DNA from: Chloroflexota bacterium
Lineage (GTDB): Bacteria; Chloroflexota; Dehalococcoidia; Bin125
NCBI GenBank assembly: GCA_009838735.1
Contig: VXQZ01000053.1
Location: 1 to 35,680 of the forward strand
DNA: 35,680 bases
Reading direction: 5' to 3'
The position numbers and the translations under genes are program-made. The notes beneath the pieces are model-generated. The model had not been told where the DNA came from. It saw only the letters and a list, made by a program, of their open reading frames with translations, and ran no database searches. Shown here piece by piece: positions 1 through 8,751 of the stretch. Positions within the stretch are counted from its first letter, which is position 1. Every line of letters begins with the position of its first letter.

Positions 1-65
1 AGGCGACAGGTGGAAGCCCGGTAACGGGTGCAGCTGAGTCGTACTAATGGCCGAATGGCTTGACC
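1..65 (+). rRNA. rrl: 23S ribosomal RNA, 3' end (partial)
   Basis: The first ~65 bases match the conserved 3' end of bacterial 23S rRNA: the run CAGCTGAGTCGTACTAATGG and then GGCTTGACC, the counterpart of the E. coli ending ACTAATGAACCGTGAGGCTTAACC. The gene enters from outside the window and only its end is present. It is followed by a 150-base spacer and an initiator tRNA on the same strand. I see no 5S rRNA in the spacer. The exact mature end is uncertain by a few bases. Confidence 0.9.
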
Positions 66-78
66 TGCCCTACGCCAC

Positions 79-159
79 GCGCAGCAACTGCAGCGCAGAC
101 GCAATGCGCAGCAACTGCGGCGCAAACCTCACGCGCAGCAACTGCGCCGGCGACAGGCA
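79..159 (+). repeat. three tandem 27-nt hairpin repeats in the 23S-tRNA spacer
   Basis: The core GCGCAGCAACTGC occurs at 79, 106 and 133, exactly 27 bases apart. Each core folds as GCAG-CAA-CTGC. In the third copy the stem extends to 6 bp (GCGCAG/CTGCGC, loop CAA), and the flanks add GCGC complementarity in the other two. The units diverge after about base 15. They fill most of the spacer where a 5S rRNA would normally lie. They may be transcribed with the rRNA and act as processing signals, but that is inference. Confidence 0.75.
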
Positions 160-213
160 GCTCGAAGCAGCGTCAGACAACACGCGTACGCATCTCTTCA
201 CTATCTCCCGCGT

Positions 214-288
<75 letters not shown>

Positions 289-298
289 CACCCAAGCC

Positions 299-328
299 AA
301 ACGGCCGATGCCCGAGCATCGGCCGTTT
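299..328 (+). terminator. rRNA/tRNA terminator hairpin, possibly bidirectional
   Basis: A perfect 12-bp inverted repeat AAACGGCCGATG / CATCGGCCGTTT encloses the loop CCCGAG, followed by GCCGTTTCC. It lies 10 bases after the tRNA CCA end and 27 bases beyond the convergent ktrA stop codon. It probably ends the rRNA-tRNA transcript and could also stop the ktrBA transcript arriving from the other side. The trailing T run is short. Confidence 0.75.
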
Positions 329-354
329 GCCGTTTCCGGTGTCCGCAGCAGGCG

Positions 355-1005
355 CTAGGTCCGTCGCTGGCCGTCCAGCGGTTCCCCGAGCTGTTGGTCC
401 GGCGCAGAAAACACGAACCGATCGCCCACCTGCACCTCTTCTGTCATGACCGGACTAATCAGCACTTCGTCACCACGAACGATGGCAATCATCCGGCGAT
501 TCCCCACCCGCTCCATCACCCAGCCAACCGTCTGCCTGACCCAGGTCGCGGGGATGGGAAAGATGCCGATGCCGTAACTGTCGGTCAGGGGCAGAAAGTC
601 GCTGGCCGAGGCGACCTGGATGATGTGGGCGAAGCGCTCCGCCCCGTCGCGTTCGGGACGGATGACCCGTTTCGCGCCCAACAGGCGCAGGATGCGTTGG
701 TGGCGGTCGGACGACGCCTTCGCGTAGACCATCTCGACGTTGAGTTGCTTGAGGTTCATCATCGCCAGCACCGACGCTTCGAGATCGGCCGTGGCAACGA
801 CAGCGACATCCACTTCGGCCAGTGCCAGCGCTCGCAGCGCGTCGATGTCGGTAATGTCCGCGATTCTGGCGTCGGTCACCCTGGGCGCCAGTTCATGGAC
901 GTTGCTCTCGTCGAGGTCGATGGCCAGCACCTCATGGCCCAGATCATCGAGCGCTTCGGCCAGGTGCGAGCCAAAGCGTCCCAGACCCAACACGGCGACC
1001 TGCAT
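355..1005 (-). CDS. ktrA: TrkA/KtrA-family potassium uptake regulatory subunit
   Basis: A 216-residue RCK protein, the full length of KtrA/KtrC. It begins directly with a Rossmann nucleotide-binding strand (GLGRFGSHLAEAL, residues 7-19), the GxGxxG loop that binds NAD(H)/ATP/ADP, with acidic residues following (AIDLDE). The RCK_N domain covers roughly residues 1-125 and a C-terminal RCK_C (TrkA-C) domain roughly 135-210. It should form a cytoplasmic octameric ring that gates the membrane subunit encoded immediately upstream (stop at 1014, 8 bases away). The pair is one transcription unit, ktrB then ktrA. ATG start. Confidence 0.93.
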   Translation of the reverse strand: MQVAVLGLGRFGSHLAEALDDLGHEVLAIDLDESNVHELAPRVTDARIADITDIDALRALALAEVDVAVVATADLEASVLAMMNLKQLNVEMVYAKASSDRHQRILRLLGAKRVIRPERDGAERFAHIIQVASASDFLPLTDSYGIGIFPIPATWVRQTVGWVMERVGNRRMIAIVRGDEVLISPVMTEEVQVGDRFVFSAPDQQLGEPLDGQRRT

Positions 1006-1013
1006 CAGGGCTC

Positions 1014-2438
1014 CTAACCGATTCGGACCGCTTCAGTGGGGAAGCGGAAGCGTTCGCGCGGCCGGTCCGGGATCAGGCTGGCAATCACCAGCGGACCCAG
1101 GCGGCCGACGAACATCATCATGATCAGGATATTGGCCCCGGCTTGCGTGGCGGCCTGCGACGCTCCCTGAGACCAACCACAGTTGGCCAACGCCGACATG
1201 ACGTCGAAGGCAGCCGGCAACACATCGATGTGCGGGTCGACGGCGATGAAGAAGAGCAACCCAAACACGTACCCGGACAGTGCGATCAACACCAGTGCGT
1301 TGGCCCGCAAGACGACCGAGGCCGGGATTTCTCGCCCAAACGCCACCACTCGGGCCGAACCGATCAACGCGGAGACCACTCCGAACGTCACCACCATGAA
1401 TGAGCCGATTTTGATGCCCGAAGCAGTCGAGGTCGAGGCGCCGCCGATGAACATCATGATGATCATCGCCAGCGATGTGTCGTCGCTGGCCTGATCGAGA
1501 GGGGCGGTGGTCATGCCTGTCGTGCGGTTGACGGAGAGGAACAACGAATTGACCAGCTTCGATCCAACGCTCTGATCGGCGAACAGCCTCGACCAGTCGG
1601 CGATCAGGAAGAAGGCCATGCCCACTACCAATAGCCCTGCCATGCCGGTAATCACCAGCTTCGTGTCCAGCGTCCAGCGTCGCCGCGGCTGTCTGAGGTT
1701 GAAGACGGTGAGGAAGGAGAGCGAGCCAAGAAAGGCCGAAATGCCCATCACGATCATGGGCCATCCGTCATGTGCCTGACCGGCGAAGCTGCGGCTGCCG
1801 CCCATCAGGTCAAAGCCGGCGTTGTTGAAGGCGGAGATCGCGTGATATCCGGCCAGCCAGACCGCCCGACCCAGAGAGATGTCGCCAGGCTGCTCGATCA
1901 TGAACCAGGGCAAGAGCAGGATGAACGTCGTGAATTCGATGATCGCGGTGTAGACCATCACCCGCCGCAAGAGGACCGAGGCGCCGGACCCGTCTACTCC
2001 GGTCGTCATTAGTTCAAGACCGAAGAACGCGCGCCCGCGGATCCCCAGCCGCTGACCGGCCAGCACGATCAGGACGCCCGCGTAGATGGTGACGCCCAGT
2101 CCGCCCAACTGGAACAGCGCCAGGGTGATGAACTCCCCGACATGGGAGAACGTCTCCTCGGTATCGAAGCGAGTCAGTCCAGTGACGCTGACCGCGGAGA
2201 CTGAGGTAAACAGCGCATCCAGGAAGGGAACACGCTCACCGCTGGCCGAAGAGAACGGCATATGCAGCAGCAGACCGCCGAACAGCATGACGAGGGCGAA
2301 GAGGACGACGACCATCCAGGCGCGGGGAGTGATCCGAATCCGTCGTTGCGGTCTGGCCCGAATTCGTTCCGGTTGCAATCTGACCCGTCGCAGCACCACA
2401 TCACCGGGCCGCCGACGATAGCCGCGTCGCTGGCTCAT
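1014..2438 (-). CDS. ktrB: TrkH/KtrB-family potassium (or sodium/potassium) channel-like transporter
   Basis: A 474-residue polytopic membrane protein with a basic cytoplasmic N-terminus (about 38 residues, rich in Arg) and the four pore-loop repeats of the SKT superfamily. The selectivity-filter segments are visible: SAVSVTGLT (near 81-89), SAFNNAGFD (202-210), NRTTGMTT (304-311) and SALANCGWS (415-423). The conserved intramembrane loop FIGGASTSTASGIK lies at about 330-343. All four filter glycines are present, which in this family favours K+ selectivity. It forms an operon with the RCK subunit 8 bases downstream. The ATG at 2438 is used. The gene is divergent from arsC. Confidence 0.93.
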   Translation of the reverse strand: MSQRRGYRRRPGDVVLRRVRLQPERIRARPQRRIRITPRAWMVVVLFALVMLFGGLLLHMPFSSASGERVPFLDALFTSVSAVSVTGLTRFDTEETFSHVGEFITLALFQLGGLGVTIYAGVLIVLAGQRLGIRGRAFFGLELMTTGVDGSGASVLLRRVMVYTAIIEFTTFILLLPWFMIEQPGDISLGRAVWLAGYHAISAFNNAGFDLMGGSRSFAGQAHDGWPMIVMGISAFLGSLSFLTVFNLRQPRRRWTLDTKLVITGMAGLLVVGMAFFLIADWSRLFADQSVGSKLVNSLFLSVNRTTGMTTAPLDQASDDTSLAMIIMMFIGGASTSTASGIKIGSFMVVTFGVVSALIGSARVVAFGREIPASVVLRANALVLIALSGYVFGLLFFIAVDPHIDVLPAAFDVMSALANCGWSQGASQAATQAGANILIMMMFVGRLGPLVIASLIPDRPRERFRFPTEAVRIG

Positions 2439-2578
2439 CCACAGCCCTCCAAGTCGGAGTGTATGCCTCGCAACGGGACAGAGCGCGTCGAGTCATAAGT
2501 CGGCATCGACATGTACCATCCGTGTGGCCTGTAGCGGGGACTAGCGGCGGACTATCGAACAGCACGAGGAGGGAACAC

Positions 2579-3010
2579 ATGACCTCGGCCGACCAGTTCC
2601 GCATTCTCGTGATCTGTACCGGCAATCGCGCGCGATCGCAGATGGCGCATGGTTGGCTGCGTCAGCTGGGCGGCGACCGCGTCGTCGTGTCAAGCGCCGG
2701 CATCGAGCCGAAGGGCGTGCATCCGATTGCCATTCGCGTCATGAACGAGGTTGGCGTTGACATCTCGAATCACACGTCCGACCACGTCGACCGGTATCTC
2801 GAAGACGATTTCGAGCTGGTCCTCACCGTGTGCGACTCGGCGAAGGAATCGTGTCCGGTGTTTCCTGGTTCTGCGCGGACGATTCATCGCGCGTTCGAGG
2901 ATCCTGACTATCCCGAAATGAGCGAAGAGGAATTGACAGCGGTCTTCCGCTCCATCCGCGACGAGATCGAATGCTACGCACGAGCGTTGCTTGAGGAAGT
3001 GCTGGAGTAG
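2579..3010 (+). CDS. arsC: arsenate reductase, thioredoxin-coupled (ArsC, LMW-phosphatase fold)
   Basis: A 143-residue protein that reduces arsenate to arsenite with electrons from thioredoxin. The phosphatase-type P-loop CTGNRARS starts at Cys13, and the redox relay pair is Cys85 and Cys92 in VCDSAKESCP. The Cys13-Cys85-Cys92 spacing (72 and 7) equals that of the S. aureus pI258 enzyme (Cys10, 82, 89). The second cysteine in that enzyme's P-loop is Ala here. The ATG at 2579 is chosen because GAGGAGGG lies 5 bases upstream; the open frame reaches back to 2459 without a supported start. No arsR, arsB or acr3 is adjacent, so it is a solitary detoxification gene. Confidence 0.9.
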   Translation: MTSADQFRILVICTGNRARSQMAHGWLRQLGGDRVVVSSAGIEPKGVHPIAIRVMNEVGVDISNHTSDHVDRYLEDDFELVLTVCDSAKESCPVFPGSARTIHRAFEDPDYPEMSEEELTAVFRSIRDEIECYARALLEEVLE

Positions 3011-3052
3011 CCTGCCCGAGAGACCCCGAGACGGTGATTCGGAGGGAAGACG

Positions 3053-4240
3053 ATGGCAGTTGCGGCGGACATTCAGCGCGCGATGGAGGACAGTTCCTGG
3101 ATCCGCCGGATGTTTGAGCTTGGCATCCAACTACGCCAGGAGCGCGGCGCCGAGAACGTCTTTGATCTCTCGCTGGGCAATCCGATTGCGGAACCACCGC
3201 CGCAGTTCTTCGAACAGTTGCACCGCTTCGCCGCGGACGATGCGCCGGGAGTCCACCGGTACATGCCCAATGCCGGATACGTCGAAACCCGGCAGGCCGT
3301 CGCCGACGCACTATCCGACGAGACCGGGCTGTCGTATGGCGCCGACCAGGTTGTGATGACGGTGGGTGCGGCTGCGGCGCTCAATGTGGTCGTGCATTCG
3401 CTCTGCGATCGTGACGACGAGGTTGTGATCCTTACCCCTTACTTCGCTGAGTACCTGTTCTACGCGACCAATCACGCTGCGACGCCTGTCGTGGTCGGTT
3501 GTGACGATGACTTCATGCCCGATCTGGAGGAGCTGGAGGAGAAGCTCTCAGACCGCACCAAGGTGGTGATCGTCAACTCACCAAACAATCCTTCGGGCGC
3601 CATGTATCCGGCGTCGTTCATTGAGGCGCTTGGTCATTTGCTGCGCGCCAAGTCGGCAGAATTCGGGACCGAAATCTTCCTCGTCAGCGACGAGCCGTAC
3701 CGCAAGATCCTGTTCGACGAGCACGTCTACCCGTTCCCCCAACTGGCCTACGAGCGGACCATCACAGTTACATCGCACGCCAAGGACCTCGCCTTGCCCG
3801 GCGACCGGATTGGCTACATCGCCGTTCATCCGGACTACGACGACGGTGGGCAGCTGATGGACGCGTTGATTTTCTGCAACCGGGTGCTTGGCTTCGTCAA
3901 CGCACCGGCGATTATGCAGCATCTGGTCCGGGAGTTACAGACCGTCTCGATCGACACAGCCGACTACCAGCAGAAGCGCGACTACCTTAACGACGTGCTG
4001 ACTTCGGCGGGCTACGACGTGCGCAAGCCCGAGGGAGCGTTTTACATGTTCCCGAAGTCCCCGGTCGAGGACGAGATGCAGCTGGTTGCGGCGCTGCAGC
4101 GTCAAGGCGTGCTGGTCGTTCCGGGCCGTGGCTTCGGTCTCGAGGGATACTTCCGCATCTCTTACTGCGTGGAGCAGAGAGATTTGGAGGGGGCAGCACC
4201 GGGCTTTGCCGCCGCGATGTCGGAGTTGACAGGCCGATAG
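3053..4240 (+). CDS. pyridoxal-phosphate-dependent aminotransferase, class I/II
   Basis: A 395-residue fold-type I aminotransferase. Visible motifs are VNSPNNPSG (PLP and substrate binding), SDEPYRKILFD (Asp and Tyr contacting PLP), SHAKDLALPGDRIGY (Schiff-base lysine, about residue 244), and a C-terminal YFRISYC with the carboxylate-binding arginine. It should be cytosolic and transfer an amino group between an amino acid and a 2-oxo acid. The substrate cannot be read from sequence; aspartate- or alanine-type is possible. The start ATG has GGAGGG 6 bases upstream. It follows arsC by 42 bases on the same strand. The order probably reflects a short shared transcript rather than related functions. 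Confidence 0.9.
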   Translation: MAVAADIQRAMEDSSWIRRMFELGIQLRQERGAENVFDLSLGNPIAEPPPQFFEQLHRFAADDAPGVHRYMPNAGYVETRQAVADALSDETGLSYGADQVVMTVGAAAALNVVVHSLCDRDDEVVILTPYFAEYLFYATNHAATPVVVGCDDDFMPDLEELEEKLSDRTKVVIVNSPNNPSGAMYPASFIEALGHLLRAKSAEFGTEIFLVSDEPYRKILFDEHVYPFPQLAYERTITVTSHAKDLALPGDRIGYIAVHPDYDDGGQLMDALIFCNRVLGFVNAPAIMQHLVRELQTVSIDTADYQQKRDYLNDVLTSAGYDVRKPEGAFYMFPKSPVEDEMQLVAALQRQGVLVVPGRGFGLEGYFRISYCVEQRDLEGAAPGFAAAMSELTGR

Positions 4241-4245
4241 CCAAG

Positions 4246-4284
4246 CCGGTCTGGCATGCAGAACGGCATGTAAGCTGAGACCGG
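4246..4284 (+). other. stem-loop between aminotransferase and tRNA-Glu
   Basis: A nested inverted repeat: outer arms CCGGTCT (4246-4252) and AGACCGG (4278-4284), inner arms CATGC (4255-4259) and GCATG (4266-4270). It starts 5 bases after the aminotransferase stop and ends 2 bases before the tRNA. There is no T run. It could be a terminator or a tRNA 5' processing structure. Confidence 0.35.
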
Positions 4285-4286
4285 TC

Positions 4287-4362
4287 GGCCCCATCGTCTA
4301 GAGGCCTAGGACGCCAGCCTTTCAAGCTGGTAGCACGGGTTCGAATCCCGTTGGGGCCACCA
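4287..4362 (+). tRNA. tRNA-Glu (anticodon TTC)
   Basis: A full cloverleaf with encoded CCA. The acceptor stem is GGCCCCA/TGGGGCC, the anticodon arm is CCAGC-CTTTCAA-GCTGG giving UUC, and the T arm is ACGGG-TTCGAAT-CCCGT. The D arm TCGTCTAGAGGCCTAGGAC is typical of bacterial tRNA-Glu. Confidence 0.96.
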
Positions 4363-4523
4363 CGCTGGACAACATCGAGAACCTTCGAGTTGCGGTTCCC
4401 GTCACCGACGGGGACGAGTATCGTGACCCGAGATGACGCCGACGCTTGCCCCAGGTCAACCTGGAGCTGAGACTCTCGGTCCGATTCGATGTGTGATGTT
4501 GTCCTGGATCGAGACACCTGACT

Positions 4524-5336
4524 ATGCCGACCGTGGAGCTCAACGGAGTCGAACTTCACTACCAGGAGTATGGAGAGGGACCCGCGGTCGTCTTCTTACA
4601 TGGAGCCGGCGGCGGAACGCAGATCGCCTGGTTTCAACAGTTACCCCATTTCAGCAAGCACTATCGCTGCATTGTGATCGATCACCGAGGATTTGGCTCT
4701 TCGACCGATCCGGAGAGCGAGGGGCCGACGCGGTTTGTTGACGACCTGGAGGGCCTGCTGGACCGGTTGGGCATCGAGCGCGCAGCCTTGGTCGCACAGT
4801 CGATGGGTGGGTGGACCGCTCTCGGATTTGCGGTCCGCAATCCCAATCGCACCTCCGCCCTGGTGATGTGTGATTGCGTCGGGGATCTCGATTGGCCGGA
4901 GTTGCACAGCGTGATGGAGAGGCTGGACGAACAGAGCCGCGACATCCCAGGTCTCGACAGGGCCTATGCAGCGGACTTCGCTGATCGCGATCCAGCCATG
5001 GCACTGCTGATGCGAATACGCCTCAATGCCGAGAACTTCCCGTTGCCGGAATGGTTGTCGTTCAATATGACTGAGTCCCGTTCGAATCTGAGGTACATGC
5101 CGACCGGCATTCGCATCGGCCAGGACGACCTGCAGGCGATCAGCGTGCCGACGATGTTCCTGGTCGGAGAACAGGACAAGATTGTCTATCCGGAGGTAGT
5201 TCGCATGGTTCACGGGCAGATTCCGGGGTCTGAGTACGTAGAAGTCGAAGGCTGCGGCCACTCCGTGTACTGGGAGCGACCGGAGGCATTCAATCATGTT
5301 GTGGGTGCATTCTTGAGACGACATCTGTTGAGTTGA
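4524..5336 (+). CDS. alpha/beta-fold hydrolase
   Basis: A 270-residue single-domain alpha/beta hydrolase without signal peptide. The oxyanion-hole motif FLHGAGGG is near residues 24-31. The nucleophile elbow is AQSMGGW with Ser93. The acid is Asp218 in FLVGEQDK, and the base is His246 in GCGHSVYW, so the catalytic triad is intact. It resembles the non-haem haloperoxidase / 3-oxoadipate enol-lactonase / carboxylesterase group; the substrate cannot be assigned. The ATG at 4524 has no strong ribosome-binding site. It converges on the sterol operon, with 58 bases between stop codons, and is probably not part of that pathway. Confidence 0.85.
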   Translation: MPTVELNGVELHYQEYGEGPAVVFLHGAGGGTQIAWFQQLPHFSKHYRCIVIDHRGFGSSTDPESEGPTRFVDDLEGLLDRLGIERAALVAQSMGGWTALGFAVRNPNRTSALVMCDCVGDLDWPELHSVMERLDEQSRDIPGLDRAYAADFADRDPAMALLMRIRLNAENFPLPEWLSFNMTESRSNLRYMPTGIRIGQDDLQAISVPTMFLVGEQDKIVYPEVVRMVHGQIPGSEYVEVEGCGHSVYWERPEAFNHVVGAFLRRHLLS

Positions 5337-5394
5337 GCCTTTGCCCAGCGTGCGCCGGCGAGCTCCGTTCTCGCGATCTGCCGTCCGGGAGGAA

Positions 5395-8300
5395 TCAGTT
5401 TCGGCGACTCTTGCGCCGCTGCTCGTACAGTCCAAGCGCGTGCAAGGGGAAGTACTGGCGATAGAGGACGTAGTCGAGGAGCGCCGTACGGAAGAACACA
5501 CCGGCCATGTCCTGCGTTGGCCAGGTGCCATCCGGGTTCTGCGTGTCGATCAGAAAACGGATGCCCAGCGAGATCGCCGTCCAATCCGACTCGCCAGCCT
5601 CGAGCAGGGCCATCAGCGCCCAGGCGGTCTGGATCACCTGGCTCTGGTCATGCGCGACGTATTGTCCGGTCATGCATCCGCTGTGGTGTTCGCCCCAGCC
5701 GCCGTCTTCGCGCTGGCGTTCCAACAGCCACCGACAGGCCGAACGAAGCGCGGGATCGCCCGGCTGGGCTCCGCCCGCAACCAGGCCCCGGATTCCGAAG
5801 AAGGTGCCGTAGATGTATTGAACACCCCAGACGCCGCGCCACGATCCGTCGCTCGCCTGGGTGCGGCGAAGCGAGACGTCGGCCCGAGCCATCGCGTGCT
5901 GTGCCACCTCATCGATGACTTCGGGGAAGTGTTCGCGGCAGGCAGCCAGCGCGGCGAGGCAGGACGCCGTGCATTCGACATAGGAATGCTCAGTCATCGA
6001 CTCGCCGAACATCTCCGCCGGATTGATTCGTTCAAGATCGATTCCCGAACGCTGGGCCTCATAACTGCCAAACCCGCCATCGCGGTTCTGTGCGCGCAAC
6101 ATAAAGCGAACCGCATCGCGGAGGGCGCCTGCGCTCGTTGACTGCGGCTCGGCCTCGAGAATCCCGAGCACCGCTTCCGCGGTGCAGTCGCTGACCGGCC
6201 AGCCGTGCCACTTTGCTGCGAAGCACCAGCCGCCCTTCGGGTCGTTGCGGTACGCGTCGCGGAAGCCGGGAAAGCTCTCGTCGATCTGTTGCCGCTGCAG
6301 GTAGGCGGCCCCGCGCTCCACTGCCTCCGACACCCCATCAAGTTCCGGCGCAGTCGCCAGGGCCTGCAGCGCAAAGCCGGTATCCCACGAAGCGCTTCGC
6401 GCGCCCGTCAAGCGTGCGCCGCGTTGTTCGTCCTCCCAGAACCAGAGTTCAGCCTGATCGAACGCTCGCCGTCCGTCCTCGTCATTGGGAACATGCAGCC
6501 ACAGGGCGATGATGTTGAGCAGACCGCTGACCGGGGAGATGCTCGTATGGTCGGTCGTGTTCAACTCCCATTTGATTTGACTGACCAGCTCGTCGACCGA
6601 TTTCTTGCGCAGGCCCTTGCCATGAAGTCTCTCAACCAGACCAGCTGCGCCGTAGAGTGCGCGGAGCCAGGCGGTCGGTTTGGCGAACAGGTCGCCCCGG
6701 CGCAGGTGACTTCGATGAGCCGGGAAGTCGATCGCCTCGAACCCCTGTGGGAACAGCTCCTCGCGCAGAGAAGAAATCAGCGGAGTGACCGGCGCCTGGA
6801 ATCTACGCGCGTAGATCGAGGCCATGGCCATGTAGATCAGCCGGGTGTGGCAGTACCAGTTCGAAGGATGGAACGGCAGACGTTGCGGCAGGCTCCACAA
6901 CTCTGGGAGGACAGGGTGCAGTCCGTTCCAATCGTAGAGATTGAGCAGCGCCAGCCAGAACTTGCCCCAGCTTGGGATGCCGAGCACGTCTTCCGCTTGC
7001 AGAAAGCGTCGCGCCGGCTCGACCAGCGGATCATCCCGTTCGACACCGAGCAATCGCGAAGCGACATACACGAGTGTGGTCACGAACAGATACGGCTGAG
7101 AGTGGTCGTGCAGGCCCCAGGTACCATCGGCGAATCGGGAACTCTCGAAATAGCGCAGCACCTGTCGCCGCCGCTCGGGGTCAATGGGTCGTCCGATGAT
7201 GTGGTGAAGCAAGACCCACTGCGCGGTGATCATTGGGCACCAGACCATCTCTCCTTCCCAGCCGCCATCCTCGTCCTGGAGGTCCAGCAGGCGGACGGCG
7301 GCGCGTTGTAGCGCCGGACCCGCATCGGGCGAGGTGGCCTCTGTCCGCCGAGATTCGTCGGCGCGTTGAGGCCCGGGCGAACCGGATGGCATCGATGTCA
7401 AGAAGGCGCGGGCCAGGGCTTCGGTGGGGCGCTCGTTCTCCGTCCCGCCGGCACGTCTGACGTTGTAGAGGTGCCAGGCGGCTCGCAACAGCCAGGCCAG
7501 ACGATTACTGAGTCCACGAGCGATGTTGCGGTAGCGGCGCCAGGCCAGTCGGTTCAGTGACCTTGGGGCCGTCGCCCCGAGCGCCCAAAACACCGTGGTT
7601 GAGAACTCGCGACTCAGGCTGCGGATCGAGGTGTCTTCACAGCCAAGCAGGCGCATGGTACGGCCGCGGACTCCCGAACTTGCGCGCCAGCGACTGTACA
7701 TCGCCTGCCGCATCGCGGCCCCTTCATCCCGGGGATCGGCGAAGGCCTCGTAGAGTCCCATCGCCAATAGCTCAGGAACTCGCGTCGCCTCGAACCGATG
7801 GTTCCTGAAGTCGCTGAACTTCTCGCCTTCGGCCAACGCGAGGGCATCGCCGAACCCCAGCGTGATCCCGGTAGCGGTCAGCGGATGGTAGTGTCCTGCG
7901 GCGTCTCCGATCAGTACTCGACGCGAGGTTCCGTACGTGAGACGCGGACTAATCACATTGGCTGCCGCCTGAACCCCCTGCTCGGACCAGGCTTCGATAA
8001 ACGCGGAGCGAAGCGTCTCGGGCACCCAGCGTGCATAGGAGTCCGAGAGCAATCCCTTCCACTCCTGAGGAGCGTGGTCAAGCGGGATATCAATGACTGC
8101 CCGGACACGATCCTCGCTCAGTCGGTAGAGGAGCATCGGACCGGGGGCCCCGCTGACGACGTGACCGTAGCCTTCGAAGGGCAAACTCACATCCTTCAGT
8201 GTCAGCCCGATCATCCGCGAACAGGTCCTCGTCTGGGTGTCCAATCCCAGCGATCGCCGGACGATGGAAGAACGCCCATCGGCTCCAACGATCCTTTCAG

Positions 8301-8751
8301 CTTCAACCGTGTGGCTCACGTCGTCCTGCGTGAACGTGATTCGCCCGTCTTCGACCGTTCGCACACGGGCGTGAAGCAACAGGTCAATGCCTGGGTCGTC
8401 GCCCGCCACCAGGCGCAGGTGTGAGACAAGGGCTGCGTGGTCGCAGACCAGGCTGCGCGATCCGTCGGAATACGGGAGCAGGATTGGCTCCAGACCGTCT
8501 TCCGGCAACACGGCGAAGCCTTCGCCGGAGTTACTCGGTACCTCTCCCTCGACTGAAATGCCAAGCTCATTCAACACTTGCACCGCCGGAGGATGCAGCC
8601 ACTCGCCGGCCAGTCGTTTGGACGCCGACGGATTCGCTTCGAACAGCGCGACCCGATAGCCCTTGCGCGCGTGGGCGATCGCGCACACACAACCGACCGG
8701 TCCCGCGCCGACGATCGCCACGTCGTAGCGTCGTTCGGTCGTGTCGATCAC
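5395..8751 (-). CDS. squalene epoxidase - oxidosqualene cyclase fusion protein
   Basis: One uninterrupted frame of 1118 residues. Residues ~1-395 are an FAD-dependent squalene monooxygenase: AIVGAGPVG (12-20), an epoxidase-like LAGEWLHPPAV, ADGRSS, and the GDAAGHYHPLTATGIT flavin motif (~282-297). After a basic helical stretch and a Pro/Ser/Glu-rich linker (~440-480) comes a ~635-residue triterpene cyclase. It has the oxidosqualene-type catalytic motif VSDCTAE (Asp855), not the DxDD of squalene-hopene cyclases. IPSWGKFW, the WCHCR-like YCHTR, YVECT (partner Cys927), YIYGTFFG, repeated QW motifs and the terminal AGVF...YFPLHALGLYE are also present. The fusion would make 2,3-epoxysqualene and cyclise it. 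I chose the GTG at 8751 because it overlaps the cyp51 stop as GTGA; an ATG at 8820 is also open. Confidence 0.92.
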   Translation of the reverse strand: MIDTTERRYDVAIVGAGPVGCVCAIAHARKGYRVALFEANPSASKRLAGEWLHPPAVQVLNELGISVEGEVPSNSGEGFAVLPEDGLEPILLPYSDGSRSLVCDHAALVSHLRLVAGDDPGIDLLLHARVRTVEDGRITFTQDDVSHTVEAERIVGADGRSSIVRRSLGLDTQTRTCSRMIGLTLKDVSLPFEGYGHVVSGAPGPMLLYRLSEDRVRAVIDIPLDHAPQEWKGLLSDSYARWVPETLRSAFIEAWSEQGVQAAANVISPRLTYGTSRRVLIGDAAGHYHPLTATGITLGFGDALALAEGEKFSDFRNHRFEATRVPELLAMGLYEAFADPRDEGAAMRQAMYSRWRASSGVRGRTMRLLGCEDTSIRSLSREFSTTVFWALGATAPRSLNRLAWRRYRNIARGLSNRLAWLLRAAWHLYNVRRAGGTENERPTEALARAFLTSMPSGSPGPQRADESRRTEATSPDAGPALQRAAVRLLDLQDEDGGWEGEMVWCPMITAQWVLLHHIIGRPIDPERRRQVLRYFESSRFADGTWGLHDHSQPYLFVTTLVYVASRLLGVERDDPLVEPARRFLQAEDVLGIPSWGKFWLALLNLYDWNGLHPVLPELWSLPQRLPFHPSNWYCHTRLIYMAMASIYARRFQAPVTPLISSLREELFPQGFEAIDFPAHRSHLRRGDLFAKPTAWLRALYGAAGLVERLHGKGLRKKSVDELVSQIKWELNTTDHTSISPVSGLLNIIALWLHVPNDEDGRRAFDQAELWFWEDEQRGARLTGARSASWDTGFALQALATAPELDGVSEAVERGAAYLQRQQIDESFPGFRDAYRNDPKGGWCFAAKWHGWPVSDCTAEAVLGILEAEPQSTSAGALRDAVRFMLRAQNRDGGFGSYEAQRSGIDLERINPAEMFGESMTEHSYVECTASCLAALAACREHFPEVIDEVAQHAMARADVSLRRTQASDGSWRGVWGVQYIYGTFFGIRGLVAGGAQPGDPALRSACRWLLERQREDGGWGEHHSGCMTGQYVAHDQSQVIQTAWALMALLEAGESDWTAISLGIRFLIDTQNPDGTWPTQDMAGVFFRTALLDYVLYRQYFPLHALGLYEQRRKSRRN

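Noticed and set aside
79-159. CRISPR array
   Set aside because: Units are contiguous with no unique spacers, too short, and no cas genes are present.
66-213. 5S rRNA in the 23S-tRNA spacer
   Set aside because: The space is just long enough but holds three 27-base repeats and none of the conserved 5S motifs.
6205-7311. 368-residue plus-strand frame
   Set aside because: Lies antisense inside the cyclase domain and shows no family motif.
5395-8751. Squalene-hopene cyclase (hopanoid) annotation for the cyclase half
   Set aside because: The catalytic motif is VSDCTAE, as in oxidosqualene cyclases, not DxDDTA; the partner genes are sterol-specific.
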